Source: Avidesulfovibrio sp964369685
GTDB taxonomy: Bacteria; Desulfobacterota; Desulfovibrionia; Desulfovibrionales; Desulfovibrionaceae
Length of the DNA: 64,000 nt
Direction: 5' to 3'
Assembly: GCA_964369685.1 (NCBI GenBank)
Contig: CAYJFB010000010.1
Coordinates: forward strand, 16,881 to 80,880
Shown here: piece by piece, positions 27,101 to 34,735 of the stretch
How positions within the stretch are numbered: position 1 is the stretch's first letter
Layout: each line of letters begins with the position of its first letter
Program-made: the position numbers and the translations under genes
Notes under the pieces: model-generated
Told to the model about the DNA's origin: nothing
Databases searched by the model: none
What the model saw: the letters and a program-made list of their open reading frames with translations, nothing else

Positions 27101-27194
27101 CACGCCGAAACTGTGTTTCATCAATGAACACAATGACTTTGAAGTACAGTTAGATTCACTCACAAACGCCTTTAAAGCGACGCTGAATTGGTAA
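24177..27194 (+). CDS. purL: PurL, phosphoribosylformylglycinamidine synthase (PurS-PurL form)
   Basis: Purine pathway step 4: FGAR + ATP + ammonia to FGAM. 1005 residues: an N-terminal region of about 190 residues with PurS-like features, then two tandem AIRS-like halves. The first half holds the active-site region AQTWSEHCKHKIFASK near residue 243 and VKVETHNSPSALDPYGGALTG style motif near 320-340; the second has GGDPDRMAGTDNFCW near 740 and CVSGKDSMKND near 790. There is no C-terminal glutaminase domain, so a separate PurQ must supply ammonia. The ATG follows AGAAGGAGA. Stands alone. Confidence 0.95.
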   Translation: MLYRIEAGLFSHIDDTQGRKVAISIGEALGIVVSAVRMVKVFTLDGFTEQQAKRLLESDALHDPVLQEASLSALPSKADWVIEVGFRPGVTDNEGRTARDTAALVLGMKTPQQRQIFSVFTSVQYHLYKGDAALSFTDVQRIAKDLLANELIQRYEIKSADELLHSPFKAHAAGVVATACAEVTTIPLAEMDNNALMAFSRENTLALSLDEMRTIQAWFGRQDVQDERLQHGLSANPTDAEVEMLAQTWSEHCKHKIFASKVNYTDTVTNTTETIDSLYKTYIMNTTKTLREQRGADDFCRSVFTDNAGVVAFNDTHDVCIKVETHNSPSALDPYGGALTGIVGVNRDPLGTGLGAELLCNTDVFCFASPFHDEPLPPRLLHPRRVLEGVREGVEHGGNKSGVPTVNGSIVFEPRFLGKPLVYCGTVGLMPREVPALGGEGAPRPGYAKKARPGDIVVMVGGRIGKDGIHGATFSSEELHEGSPATAVQIGDPITQRKVVDFIIQARGQGLYSAITDNGAGGLASSVGEMAEDTGGCHIDMARAPLKYDGLRPWEILLSEAQERMTLAVPPALLDRFLALAEHMDVEATALGSFTDSGYFHVTYGETIVTHLSMAFLHKGLPQLELNAVWEAPKTQPLELKTDLDNATLLERMLGRLNICSKEYLIRQYDHEVRGGSVIKPLVGVAADGPADGGVLRPLLTSEQGIVVSHGICPKFSDYDTWHMTANAIDEAIRNAVAVGGDPDRMAGTDNFCWCDPVESERTPDGAYKMAQLVRSCQALSEYCLAFGVPCVSGKDSMKNDYTGGGVKISIPPTLLFSVLGIVPDINKAVSSDFKTAGDAIYLLGVTKAEMAGSELASELGQTGGQVPTVNAVAALASYRIIHKAMQAGLVTACHDLSDGGLAVAVAEMCLGGRLGATLDLQSIPTEGNLSELEKLYSESASRLLLSVKQEHCNAFETLFQNNATPITRIGTVEDTPKLCFINEHNDFEVQLDSLTNAFKATLNW

Positions 27195-27200
27195 ATGTAT

Positions 27201-27254
27201 TACGGCATCATATCTGGCATAAGAATATAATCATTACGCTGATATGATGCCGTA
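27201..27254. terminator. Long-loop inverted repeat between purL and hflX
   Basis: 14-base perfect arms (TACGGCATCATATC 27201-27214, GATATGATGCCGTA 27241-27254) with a 26-base loop; TATTTTTCTG follows about ten bases later on the + strand. It lies between the convergent ends of purL and hflX and probably ends purL transcription. Confidence 0.6.
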
Positions 27255-27351
27255 GTACGTGTATTTTTCTGTCTTCACAAATCATATATATAATTATATA
27301 TTTACCGCCATATATATGATTTATCATACACCCGCTCAATTGAAGTACATA

Positions 27352-29112
27352 TTATTCAGCCACACTCTCCAAAGCATTGTCGATCTGTTGTTTGGTCAAC
27401 CAAGATTCTAAACGCGCAGAAAGTTGACTCACCCCTTCTCTATTTTGCGCCGAAAGCGGCAATGCTTCAGGCCAGCGGTGTAGCAAGGTCTCTCGTGTAA
27501 GCTGATCAATCGTATCCCAACTCAGCGCTTCTCCTGCTGACGCGATTTCAAGATTTGCTTCGCTCACAACAAGATCCCATTTATTAAAAATCATCAGACG
27601 AGGCCGCTCATGTAAATCCATATCTGCCAAAATACCCTCGACCGCGTCTATTTGACGCTCCATTTCGGGATGAGAGGCGTCCACAACATGCAACAAAAGA
27701 TCTGCCGCTTCAAGCTCTTCAAGGGTTGCCTGAAAGGCTTCAATAAGTTCTTTGGGTAAATTTCGAATAAAACCAACCGTATCAGCCAAAACAAGCTCAC
27801 GTTCACGCGGAAAACGTAAACGTCGTGTGGTAGGATCAAGGGTTGCAAATAACTTGTTTTCCGCAAAAACAGTAGACTGTGTCAGCACATTTAAAAGTGT
27901 TGATTTACCGGCATTGGTATAGCCAACCAATGCAACAATAGGTAAATGCTGCCGAGCGCGACGCGCACGAACAAATCCCCGTTGTTGACGCAGACTGTCA
28001 AGTTCTTTACGGATTTTTGCCAACCGTTCACGAACCCGTCGGCGATCGGTTTCCAATTTTGTCTCACCGGGGCCTCGCCCGCCGATACCGCCCATAAGTC
28101 TGTCCATAGCGCGATTTTTACCGACAAGTCGTGGCTGTGCATATTTCAACTGTGCCATTTCAACTTGTAAACGCCCTGCTCTTGTTGTCGCTCTTGTCGC
28201 AAAAATATCTAAAATTAATTGAGTGCGATCAATGACTTTTCGCTCAGTCAACCCTGCGATACTCGAAAGCTGTGCAGGAGTCAGCTCTCCATCAAAAATG
28301 ATCATCCCCGCTTGCCCCTGCAGGCAAAGTACCTCCAATTCAGCAAGCTTTCCTTTACCCAATAAATGCCGAGGATGCACAGACGCCACACGCTGAATCA
28401 ACGTGCCCGTCACCTGAATTTCTGCGGTATGAGCCAACTCGCGCAATTCATCCAAATTACGTTCTTGTATCGGACGAGCAAGCGGTGCCACAGAAACCAA
28501 TACCGCTCTCGTCAACGAACGTCCGACATACCCGCTCTGTTGCGTGTGCACATCAACCAGATCAAGTTCATTGGCAAGGCGAGCAAATTCAGCTTCCAAG
28601 GCCTCAGCTTCCGTTGTAAAATCAACATCAAGCTTATCCCATGCTGTGCGTTCGCTCACTCTATATGGTGTATCGGCTTGTTGCGGCAACAAGTGCGCGT
28701 GTTGTACATGTACCGGTGCACCCCATTCATCGACTGTCAAAACCGCAATACTGTCAAGACGCAAAAATAACAAATCCATCAAATCTTCTTGCGTCAAGCT
28801 TTCATTGTTCAAATGCGTATGTAATAAACGCACACCACGCAAACGCCCCAAACCATCACGACCGCGAGGCAGTTCGGGAATCAAAATGCTCGCTCCGCCG
28901 GCATCACCCAAAATAATAATCGTGACTCGCCCCTGACGATCCAAAATTAAACCGATCTGACGCCCCAATGAACGCGACAAAGCCGCTAACTCTCGTGCCT
29001 GCTCTGTAGAATATCCGCCGACAGAACTATAACGACGCTGTCCCAAGCGCTGTAGAGCCTTTAATTGGCTGGGCTTTAACCCCGCCGTATTTCCTTCTAA
29101 TGAGGTAGCGAT
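27352..29112 (-). CDS. hflX: HflX, ribosome-associated GTPase (long form)
   Basis: GTPase that splits stalled 70S ribosomes under stress. After an N-terminal extension of about 190 residues come the HflX domain (LLGKGKLAEL, DRTQLILDIFATRA, GGRGPGETKLETDRR) and the G domain: P-loop GYTNAGKST, DTVGFI, and NKWD. The conserved-looking beginning EGNTAGLKPSQLKALQRL lies upstream of the first standard start codon (TTG at 29046). In frame above it, AAGGAG lies seven bases before an ATC codon at 29112-29110, followed by a stop codon further up, so an AUC start is proposed. If wrong, the protein would start at 29046. Confidence 0.88.
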   Translation of the reverse strand: MATSLEGNTAGLKPSQLKALQRLGQRRYSSVGGYSTEQARELAALSRSLGRQIGLILDRQGRVTIIILGDAGGASILIPELPRGRDGLGRLRGVRLLHTHLNNESLTQEDLMDLLFLRLDSIAVLTVDEWGAPVHVQHAHLLPQQADTPYRVSERTAWDKLDVDFTTEAEALEAEFARLANELDLVDVHTQQSGYVGRSLTRAVLVSVAPLARPIQERNLDELRELAHTAEIQVTGTLIQRVASVHPRHLLGKGKLAELEVLCLQGQAGMIIFDGELTPAQLSSIAGLTERKVIDRTQLILDIFATRATTRAGRLQVEMAQLKYAQPRLVGKNRAMDRLMGGIGGRGPGETKLETDRRRVRERLAKIRKELDSLRQQRGFVRARRARQHLPIVALVGYTNAGKSTLLNVLTQSTVFAENKLFATLDPTTRRLRFPRERELVLADTVGFIRNLPKELIEAFQATLEELEAADLLLHVVDASHPEMERQIDAVEGILADMDLHERPRLMIFNKWDLVVSEANLEIASAGEALSWDTIDQLTRETLLHRWPEALPLSAQNREGVSQLSARLESWLTKQQIDNALESVAE

Positions 29113-29409
29113 AGCTCTGCTCCTTGTGCATTTTTAAAATTACATTTTTCTTTTTATCAAAGACAATAAAACAAATGACATACAACACTGAATAAAAAAG
29201 CAAGACTTCATGGCCTTTTCAAAGACTTTTTATCAAAAAGAAAAAAGAAAAGCAAAAGGCTCTATGGCTTTTCATGTTCTGTCAAGGAAAAGAAAAAAGA
29301 CGTTAAGGACAGATAGAGAAACAAACAGCATTCAAAAAGAGAGCATTGAACAGAGGGAGAGCAACACGTTTAAAAAGAATAAAACGAAAACGATATAACT
29401 ATGTAATAT
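29113..29409. other. Purine-rich gap without a gene
   Basis: About 300 bases dominated by AAAAG/AAAGA tracts on the + strand. A 62-codon frame starting at 29210 is almost only Lys, Arg, Ser and Thr and reflects this composition. I see no hfq, which often neighbours hflX, and no clear promoter. Confidence 0.5.
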
Positions 29410-29691
29410 CTAATTGAGCAGAATATAGAGCAACAAAAAAAGTTCACCAACCAAAAGGACAGGATCGTTATCCATTATAGCGGCTACACACACAAACACA
29501 CCGCCGAAAAAAAGACAAAGACAGTATACAATATCGTATGTCTGTCTGTTGCGATGGATAGTATTTTTTATTCTCGAATGCGCAGATAAAATTTTTTTAG
29601 GTGTTATATATCTATACCGTACATATAAAGCGCCTATGTGCAAACACAACCCTAATCCCAAAAGGCATGAAAACCAAATAAACATGTTCAT
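29410..29691 (-). CDS. Small predicted membrane protein
   Basis: 93 residues with three hydrophobic segments (about 2-25, 53-70 and 76-92) separated by a basic loop (YRYITPKKILSAHSRIKN). The ATG at 29691 is the first after a stretch with no membrane character; the frame is open to 29733, and a GTG lies at 29700. No good ribosome binding site and no family that I recognise. It lies between hflX and the ZraP-like gene, all on the same strand. Confidence 0.45.
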   Translation of the reverse strand: MNMFIWFSCLLGLGLCLHIGALYVRYRYITPKKILSAHSRIKNTIHRNRQTYDIVYCLCLFFGGVFVCVAAIMDNDPVLLVGELFLLLYILLN

Positions 29692-29716
29692 TTTAGACAC
29701 CAAACCTTTACAGGCC

Positions 29717-29755
29717 GCCTGAATTGTAACCATATTTTTGAGTTACAATTCAGGC
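29717..29755. repeat. 14-bp perfect inverted repeat
   Basis: GCCTGAATTGTAAC (29717-29730) and GTTACAATTCAGGC (29742-29755) with an 11-base AT-rich loop, just upstream of the small membrane protein and 66 bases beyond the end of the ZraP-like gene. No T-run on either side; could be a hairpin 3' of the ZraP-like mRNA or an operator. Confidence 0.7.
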
Positions 29756-29820
29756 TCAATTGGGAACTTTTTACTTATGCACAGCGTTTATGTAAAAAGT
29801 CATATAAAACTAAAACAAAT

Positions 29821-30285
29821 TTATCTGTACCAAGGGCAATCTGAAGCGCCTTTGTATCGCCCGTGTCCGTCATTTCGGTTATATTGTTGCCCTTTTCTAC
29901 CATTCATCGCATGGTTTCCCATGTTTTGTATAGGTAAATTGACGCCCAATTCTTTGCTTACACGTTCGCGGGTACTTTGTCCGGCTTGAAAAATCTTTTG
30001 TTGCAGGGCATTGATTTCATCACTGACTGCAGCAATATTTTCGGGAGTGGCGTTGGCATTTGTAGATAACGCATTGAGTTCCATACGTTTACTTTGTAAT
30101 TCTATACGTAAAGGCTGAACTGTCGCACGTTGTTGTTCCATGATAGCATAAAATTGTTGTTTTTTATCATCGGGAAGGTTTGCAATCACAGATTGTTGTT
30201 GTTTTCCATGTCCGTAAGCATACACCGTACCGGATGTGGAAAGCACTGCGGCAACAAGTAACATGGCAATTGTAGATTTTTTCAT
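29821..30285 (-). CDS. ZraP/CpxP-like periplasmic metal-stress protein
   Basis: 154 residues with a signal peptide (AMLLVAAVLSTSGTVYA, cleavage near residue 25). The mature region is a helical hairpin of the Spy/CpxP/ZraP superfamily (about 40-115: LPDDKKQQFYAIMEQQRATV, RIELQSKRMELNALSTN, INALQQKI) and ends in a His/Cys-containing tail, GHGRYKGASDCPWYR, as in zinc-binding ZraP. ZraP-type proteins are periplasmic chaperones that bind zinc and tune envelope stress. Start at 30285 (second Met) because GGAGG sits just before it. No two-component system lies next to it. Confidence 0.75.
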   Translation of the reverse strand: MKKSTIAMLLVAAVLSTSGTVYAYGHGKQQQSVIANLPDDKKQQFYAIMEQQRATVQPLRIELQSKRMELNALSTNANATPENIAAVSDEINALQQKIFQAGQSTRERVSKELGVNLPIQNMGNHAMNGRKGQQYNRNDGHGRYKGASDCPWYR

Positions 30286-30730
30286 CAAATCCTCCATAAA
30301 AAAGTTTAACACAAAAAAACGTGTTTCTTTTTCAAAAAATGTTTACACTTATGTATATGATGACGCTGTCACAAGAAACAAAGAACAGAGAGGAAAGACT
30401 TGCAACGGTGTCGTGTTTTTATAAAAGCAAAAACAGTGCCAAAAAAAATATATTAGTAATATTAAGACAATAAAAGATAGCGACACAAAACACAGCAAGC
30501 ATTGAAAAAAAAACGTACAACACTTCATCTTTTTTGTTTAAATTTTATACATCAAACACTCATGTTGTTTAAAAATCACACAGCGCAGGTATTCAATCAA
30601 TATAAAAACCGACAAACTAGACAAAAAAATACGATTTTTACCGATTTATCTCACAGCATTATCCACCAGACAGCACCATAAACGTATATGATATATACAA
30701 ACAAACACGCCTTCTTTGCCACAGAACAAT
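30286..30730. other. AT-rich divergent intergenic region
   Basis: About 445 bases between the ZraP-like gene (-) and gmhA (+). Strongly AT-rich with many short A and T tracts and no credible gene on either strand. It should hold the ZraP-like promoter, but no clear -35/-10 pair is visible on that strand. Confidence 0.45.
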
Positions 30731-30759
30731 TTGACGAATTTGGATGCCTCGGTTTATAT
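30731..30759 (+). promoter_or_regulatory. Sigma-70 type promoter for gmhA (and selD-cysE)
   Basis: TTGACG at 30731-30736, a 17-base spacer and TTATAT at 30754-30759, about 50 bases before the gmhA start. Both hexamers are good matches and the spacing is ideal. Confidence 0.55.
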
Positions 30760-30809
30760 TCCATAAAGACTTCCTGCTACACCAGATTTTTTCGCAAAGG
30801 GAGCGATCA

Positions 30810-31448
30810 ATGTCAGAATTAGGCCATATTCATAAACTCTTGGAAGAACATCAAGAACTTTCAATATTGCAAGAAGCGTTGTTCGCGGCTGTTGATTTGT
30901 TGTACACCGCGATACGCAAAGGCGGTACAATATTATTGTGCGGCAATGGCGGCAGTGCCGCGGATGCCGAACACATCTGCGGTGAATTGATGAAAGGATT
31001 TTTACTGCCTCGGCGAGTCACTGCGAAACAAGAAGCAGAACTGATTGCAGTATGCGGAGAAGAGCGTGGGCAGTTTCTGGCACAACGTCTGCAACAAAGT
31101 ATTCCGAGTATCTCATTGGTCAGCGGAGTCAGTTTGCCGACGGCGTATGCCAATGATGTCGATCCCGCACACGTTTTTGCTCAACAAGTCTTTGGGCTTG
31201 GTCGGGCGGGCGATGTGTTGTGGGCGATCAGCACTTCGGGCAACTCAGAAAATGTGTTGCGTGCCATGCAAGTTGCTCGAGCACGAGGTATACACACATT
31301 GGGGCTTACGGGGCAAGGCGGCGGTGCCATGGCTGAATGGTCCGATGTGTTATTGGCTATGCCTTCTACACACACACCCAAAATTCAAGAATGGCATTTG
31401 CCTGTGTATCACGCGTTGTGCGCACAACTTGAACAACAACTTTTTTGA
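30810..31448 (+). CDS. gmhA: SIS-domain sugar isomerase, GmhA-like
   Basis: Probable sedoheptulose-7-phosphate isomerase, the first enzyme of heptose synthesis for the LPS core. SIS-domain landmarks: LCGNGGSAADAEHICGELMKGF near residues 44-65 and AISTSGNSENVLRAM near residue 138, LGLTGQGGG near 160, then a C-terminal EWHLPVYHALCAQLEQ helix. About 25 extra residues lie between the first motif and SISLVSG, as in many GmhA-like proteins outside enterobacteria. Start at 30810 after AAAGGGAG. DiaA, a related DnaA-binding protein, cannot be fully excluded. Confidence 0.82.
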   Translation: MSELGHIHKLLEEHQELSILQEALFAAVDLLYTAIRKGGTILLCGNGGSAADAEHICGELMKGFLLPRRVTAKQEAELIAVCGEERGQFLAQRLQQSIPSISLVSGVSLPTAYANDVDPAHVFAQQVFGLGRAGDVLWAISTSGNSENVLRAMQVARARGIHTLGLTGQGGGAMAEWSDVLLAMPSTHTPKIQEWHLPVYHALCAQLEQQLF

Positions 31449-31613
31449 CACAGCTTCTGTCTCATTGCAAAAAGAACTTTATGTTAAAACTATAACATAT
31501 CAAAAAATATATTATAGTTTTATAAAGACGTTACTCCTTTATACAATGAGATACAAGATGTTGACAAAAACCATGTCATGAATGTTTGCAAGAGAAACAA
31601 CAAAGGAAAAACA

Positions 31614-32660
31614 ATGTTTCGACTCATGGATAAAGCCTTTACAGCCGGCTGAGCGGCAAAAACCGCTCCGGGGGTCTTGGAGCACGTTCTTGCAAACCTT
31701 CCTGCTCAAGCAGATAAAGAAAAACGCATCATTCATGGACTTTGTGGCAATGAAGACGCGGTGGTTTTACGTTCTGTACCGAGTGATATGGCCTTGGTTC
31801 AGACAGTGGATCTTTTATCACCTATCGGCAACAACGCGCGCTTGTTTGGTCAAGTAGCGGCAGCCAACGCACTTTCCGACGTGTATGCCATGGGTGGTGA
31901 ACCGTGGTGTGTCATGAACATTGCCGCTTTTCCTGCTGCGGAATTACCCGTAGAGATTTTGACAGAAATTCTACAAGGCGGTATGGAAAAAATCATTGAA
32001 GCCGAAGCCGTTTTGGCAGGAGGACACACGCTTGAAGATCCGCTCATCAAGTACGGCTTGGCAGTGACCGGTATGGTTTCTCCGACACGCATTGCCAAAA
32101 ACAGCGGTTTGTCTGTGGGTGACAATCTCATTTTAACCAAACCCTTGGGGACAGGCGTGTTGGCAACCGCCATCAAAGCCGATTGGTTTGATGCAGAGCA
32201 ACATGAGCAAATCTTATATCACTGGGCAACACGCTTAAATCGCTACGGCGGACAAGTCATTCGCGAAATGGCATTACACGCGGCAACAGATATTACAGGA
32301 TTTGGTCTCGGTGGACATGCCACAGAAATGGCTATCGCTTCAGATGTGTGTGTAGAGCTTTTTGTTTCAGAACTGCCTTTCATGCCACAGGTACTGGACT
32401 TGGCAGACAATGGCTTGATTCCTGCGGGAACCTATGCAAACCGCAGTCATTGCTTATGTAAAACACACTGTTGCCAAGACGTGGACGAATTGCGCAGTCT
32501 TTTGGTTTTTGATGCACAAACATCAGGCGGCCTTTTGCTTGCCGTCCCTCAAGAACGCACTGCCGAAGCCGTTGCACGATTACAAGAACTTGGGGAAGCG
32601 GCTTGGGTTATCGGCCGAGTTTTGCCATCACGTAGAGATGTGGCTTTGCTTTTGAGCTGA
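31614..32660 (+). CDS. selD: SelD, selenophosphate synthetase containing selenocysteine
   Basis: Makes selenophosphate from selenide and ATP, the selenium donor for Sec-tRNA. Conventional reading begins only at a TTG (31677) and loses the active-site loop. The frame continues upstream through one TGA at 31650-31652 in the context FTAG-U-AAK, exactly the position of the catalytic Cys of other SelD proteins (E. coli Cys17; Lys20 corresponds to Lys16 here), to ATG at 31614 preceded by AAAGGAAA. So the TGA is selenocysteine 13. ATP-binding and Gly-rich motifs follow (NEDAVVL, VDLLSPI, AGGHTLEDPLIKYGLAVTG, DITGFGLGGH, DAQTSGGLL). 348 aa is the usual length. Confidence 0.93.
31650..31668 (+). promoter_or_regulatory. 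SECIS-like hairpin at the selD UGA codon
   Basis: GAGCGG (31651-31656) pairs perfectly with CCGCTC (31663-31668) around a CAAAAA loop. The stem starts at the second base of the UGA (31650-31652) and lies inside the coding frame directly 3' of it, where a bacterial SECIS element that recruits SelB must lie. The flanking CCGG and CGGGGG may extend it. Confidence 0.7.
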
Positions 32661-32739
32661 CTCTTTTTTAAACAGTACGGAATCGTTGTTTCAACGTGTT
32701 TCTTTGAATCTAAAAAAAGTTGTTTAAAGGTTAAAAACA

Positions 32740-33642
32740 ATGGAAAGCAATACGCCTTTGGAATTTTGCAAAATTCAAGAAATTGATGATGTTGTCACTC
32801 AACTGTGTCAGATGCCTTATTATCAACCGGCCTCAAATATGTTGCTACACGGTACAGACATGCCCTCACGCGACAAACTCAAAGAAATCATGGATCGTTT
32901 GCGTGCAGCGTTATTTCCCGGTTTTTTTGGTGTTTCGCAAATTCATGCAGAATCCATGCGTTATCATCTTTTGGCCAATATTGATTCTATTTTTCATATG
33001 CTTGCGGAACAAATTCGTTGCGGCGCGTGTTTTGCCAATGCTGAATTTGCCTCAGACTGTGACGCGTGCTCGGGTGTGGCACGGCATCTGGCCATGACGT
33101 TTGTCCGACGTCTGCCACATATTCGTGAATTGTTGGAGTCAGATGTTCAGGCGGCGTATGAAGGTGATCCTGCCGCACGAACACCGAAAGAAACGATTTT
33201 TTGTTATCCCAGTTTGATTGCAATGATCAATCATCGTGTGGCACATGAACTCTATAGGCTCAACGTACCGATCATTCCACGCATCATCAGCGAAATGGCA
33301 CATTCGGCAACAGGCATTGATATCCATCCCGGAGCAAGTATCGGTCGCCATTTCTTTATTGATCACGGAACAGGGGTTGTTATTGGCGAAACGGCAATTA
33401 TCGGTGACCATTGTCGTTTATACCAAGGCGTTACACTCGGTGCGTTGTCTTTTCCCAAAGAAGCCGACGGCACACTGAGTAAAGGACATGAACGACACCC
33501 TATTTTAGAAGACAACATTACAGTTTATGCAGGTGCAACCGTACTCGGACGTATTACTATCGGGAGCGGATCGGTCATAGGAGGGAATGTGTGGATTACA
33601 CAGTCAGTCCCTCCTGGCAGTAAAATCATGCAACAACGATAA
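32740..33642 (+). CDS. cysE: Serine O-acetyltransferase (CysE, EpsC type)
   Basis: First step of cysteine synthesis: serine + acetyl-CoA to O-acetylserine. N-terminal helical domain (about 1-170) and C-terminal left-handed beta helix of hexapeptide repeats (about 190-285: IDIHPGASIGRHFFIDHGTGVVIGETA, AGATVLGRITIGSGSVIGGNVW). His of DHGTG is the catalytic base. A loop with SFPKEADGTLSKGHERHP interrupts the repeats, as in related EpsC proteins. Start ATG follows AAGG. 79 bases after selD, so likely the same transcript; selenide and cysteine chemistry share sulfide-like substrates, but a functional link is an inference. Confidence 0.9.
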   Translation: MESNTPLEFCKIQEIDDVVTQLCQMPYYQPASNMLLHGTDMPSRDKLKEIMDRLRAALFPGFFGVSQIHAESMRYHLLANIDSIFHMLAEQIRCGACFANAEFASDCDACSGVARHLAMTFVRRLPHIRELLESDVQAAYEGDPAARTPKETIFCYPSLIAMINHRVAHELYRLNVPIIPRIISEMAHSATGIDIHPGASIGRHFFIDHGTGVVIGETAIIGDHCRLYQGVTLGALSFPKEADGTLSKGHERHPILEDNITVYAGATVLGRITIGSGSVIGGNVWITQSVPPGSKIMQQR

Positions 33643-34005
33643 CAACTTTTCTGGAGAGAGCATTCTACAAAACAAGACACGACCTCTGCCTTCCCCAATT
33701 TCCTTGAATTGCGGCATATTTCTGCACATTGTATTGTTCTTATGCCGCAGTTCACGCTGTTTTGAGCGTCTTGCCATCTCCAAAAATAATACCCATAACA
33801 TAAAACACGTTGAAAAAACATCAACGTAAAACGATCATGGCGTTTACTTGCAAAAGAACTAACCACACCGTAACACTATCGATAACATACTGAAAAATAT
33901 TTATAGTACAGCAAACAGTTAGCACTTTTTACAATTAAAGACTCACAATAAGGGAAAGAAAAACATTCTCTCTCCTCAAAAAATATAACAATGAAAAGGA
34001 AACAT
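33643..34005 (+). other. Gene-free stretch with an inverted repeat
   Basis: 363 bases with no credible frame. GAATTGCGGCATA (33706-33718) pairs with TATGCCGCAGTTC (33741-33753) at 12 of 13 positions and may end the cysE transcript, though no T-run follows. The remainder is AT-rich and should contain the promoter for the ccmD-like gene. Confidence 0.5.
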
Positions 34006-34131
34006 ATGGAATGGTTGGTTGGAGCTTTGGCTGTAATGTGGTTAGGATTGGGAGCCTATGTGGCTTTATTGGCAGTGCGTCAACAACGCATTGCACGGCG
34101 TTTATCTTTTTTGGAGAAAGATCATGAATAG
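34006..34131 (+). CDS. CcmD-like small membrane protein
   Basis: 41 residues: one membrane helix (WLVGALAVMWLGLGAYVALLAV) followed by a basic cytoplasmic end (RQQRIARRLSFLEKDHE). Size, single helix and the basic R-Q-x-R-I-x-R tail match CcmD, the small partner that helps release holo-CcmE from the CcmABC haem transporter in cytochrome c maturation. AAAAGGA precedes the ATG. It overlaps the following TPR gene by eight bases. No other ccm gene lies in the window, so the assignment is tentative. Confidence 0.65.
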   Translation: MEWLVGALAVMWLGLGAYVALLAVRQQRIARRLSFLEKDHE

Positions 34132-34702
34132 AAAAAACATAGCTGTCTCTCAGCATCGTTTTTTGAGTTGGGTTTTACTTGTAGGCATTGTGCTTATGGG
34201 TGGTAGCGGCGTCAGCTATTTTTTACAATTTCCAGGCTTGGTCAAGCAGGTACAAATCCCTTCAGGTGCTGTACCGACAGGTATGCCCGAAGGCGATACG
34301 GCAGGCGTTATGGCCTTAATGCAACAATTACAAGAAAATCCAAACAATATAGAAACGTTGTTGACGCTCGCCGAACACTTTACACACACTGAAGAATGGG
34401 CACGTTCCGAAAACTTTGCCATGCGTGCCGTCATGGTTGACGGGCAAAACCCTAGCGCATGGTACTGGTTGAGCTTTGCGCAACATCGTCAAGGACGCCA
34501 CAACGAGGCGGTTACCAGCCTTGAAAAATCTGTAGAACTCAAAAAAGATCCCGATGCACAATACAGCTTAGGCATCCTCTATGCCTATTTTTTAAAAGAA
34601 AATGAAAAAGCACGAAACATCTTCAATGCAGCGATGCAAAATCCCACAGTAAGCGAAACATTGAAAACAATGATTACAGAAGAACTCAAAAAGATTCAAT
34701 AA
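34124..34702 (+). CDS. Membrane-anchored TPR protein, CcmI-like
   Basis: 192 residues: an N-terminal signal anchor (SWVLLVGIVLMGGSGVSYFL, about 13-35) and a periplasmic TPR domain (about 65-185; NIETLLTLAEHFTHTEEWARSENFAMRAV, WYWLSFAQHRQGRHNEAVTSLEKSVEL, YSLGILYAYFLKENEKARNIFNAA). TPR proteins of this size partnered with CcmD-like genes act as apocytochrome chaperones (CcmI/CcmH C-terminal type). Start ATG at 34124 overlaps the ccmD-like stop; upstream GGAGAAAG is a good ribosome binding site. Function inferred from layout. Confidence 0.7.
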   Translation: MNRKNIAVSQHRFLSWVLLVGIVLMGGSGVSYFLQFPGLVKQVQIPSGAVPTGMPEGDTAGVMALMQQLQENPNNIETLLTLAEHFTHTEEWARSENFAMRAVMVDGQNPSAWYWLSFAQHRQGRHNEAVTSLEKSVELKKDPDAQYSLGILYAYFLKENEKARNIFNAAMQNPTVSETLKTMITEELKKIQ

Positions 34703-34735
34703 ATGTCGTGTTGTTAACGACGTCCATGTTGATTT

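Noticed and set aside
29210..29398. 62-codon Lys-rich frame upstream of hflX
   Set aside because: Its composition simply mirrors AAAAG/AAAGA tracts and it has no ribosome binding site or recognisable pattern.
31677..31680. TTG as the selD start, or selD as a truncated pseudogene
   Set aside because: The upstream frame encodes the conserved active-site loop and has a proper ribosome binding site; only one TGA, at the known Sec/Cys position, interrupts it.
31582..31857. Open frame overlapping the start of selD
   Set aside because: It is out of frame with the conserved SelD sequence; reading the TGA at 31650 as selenocysteine explains the region fully.
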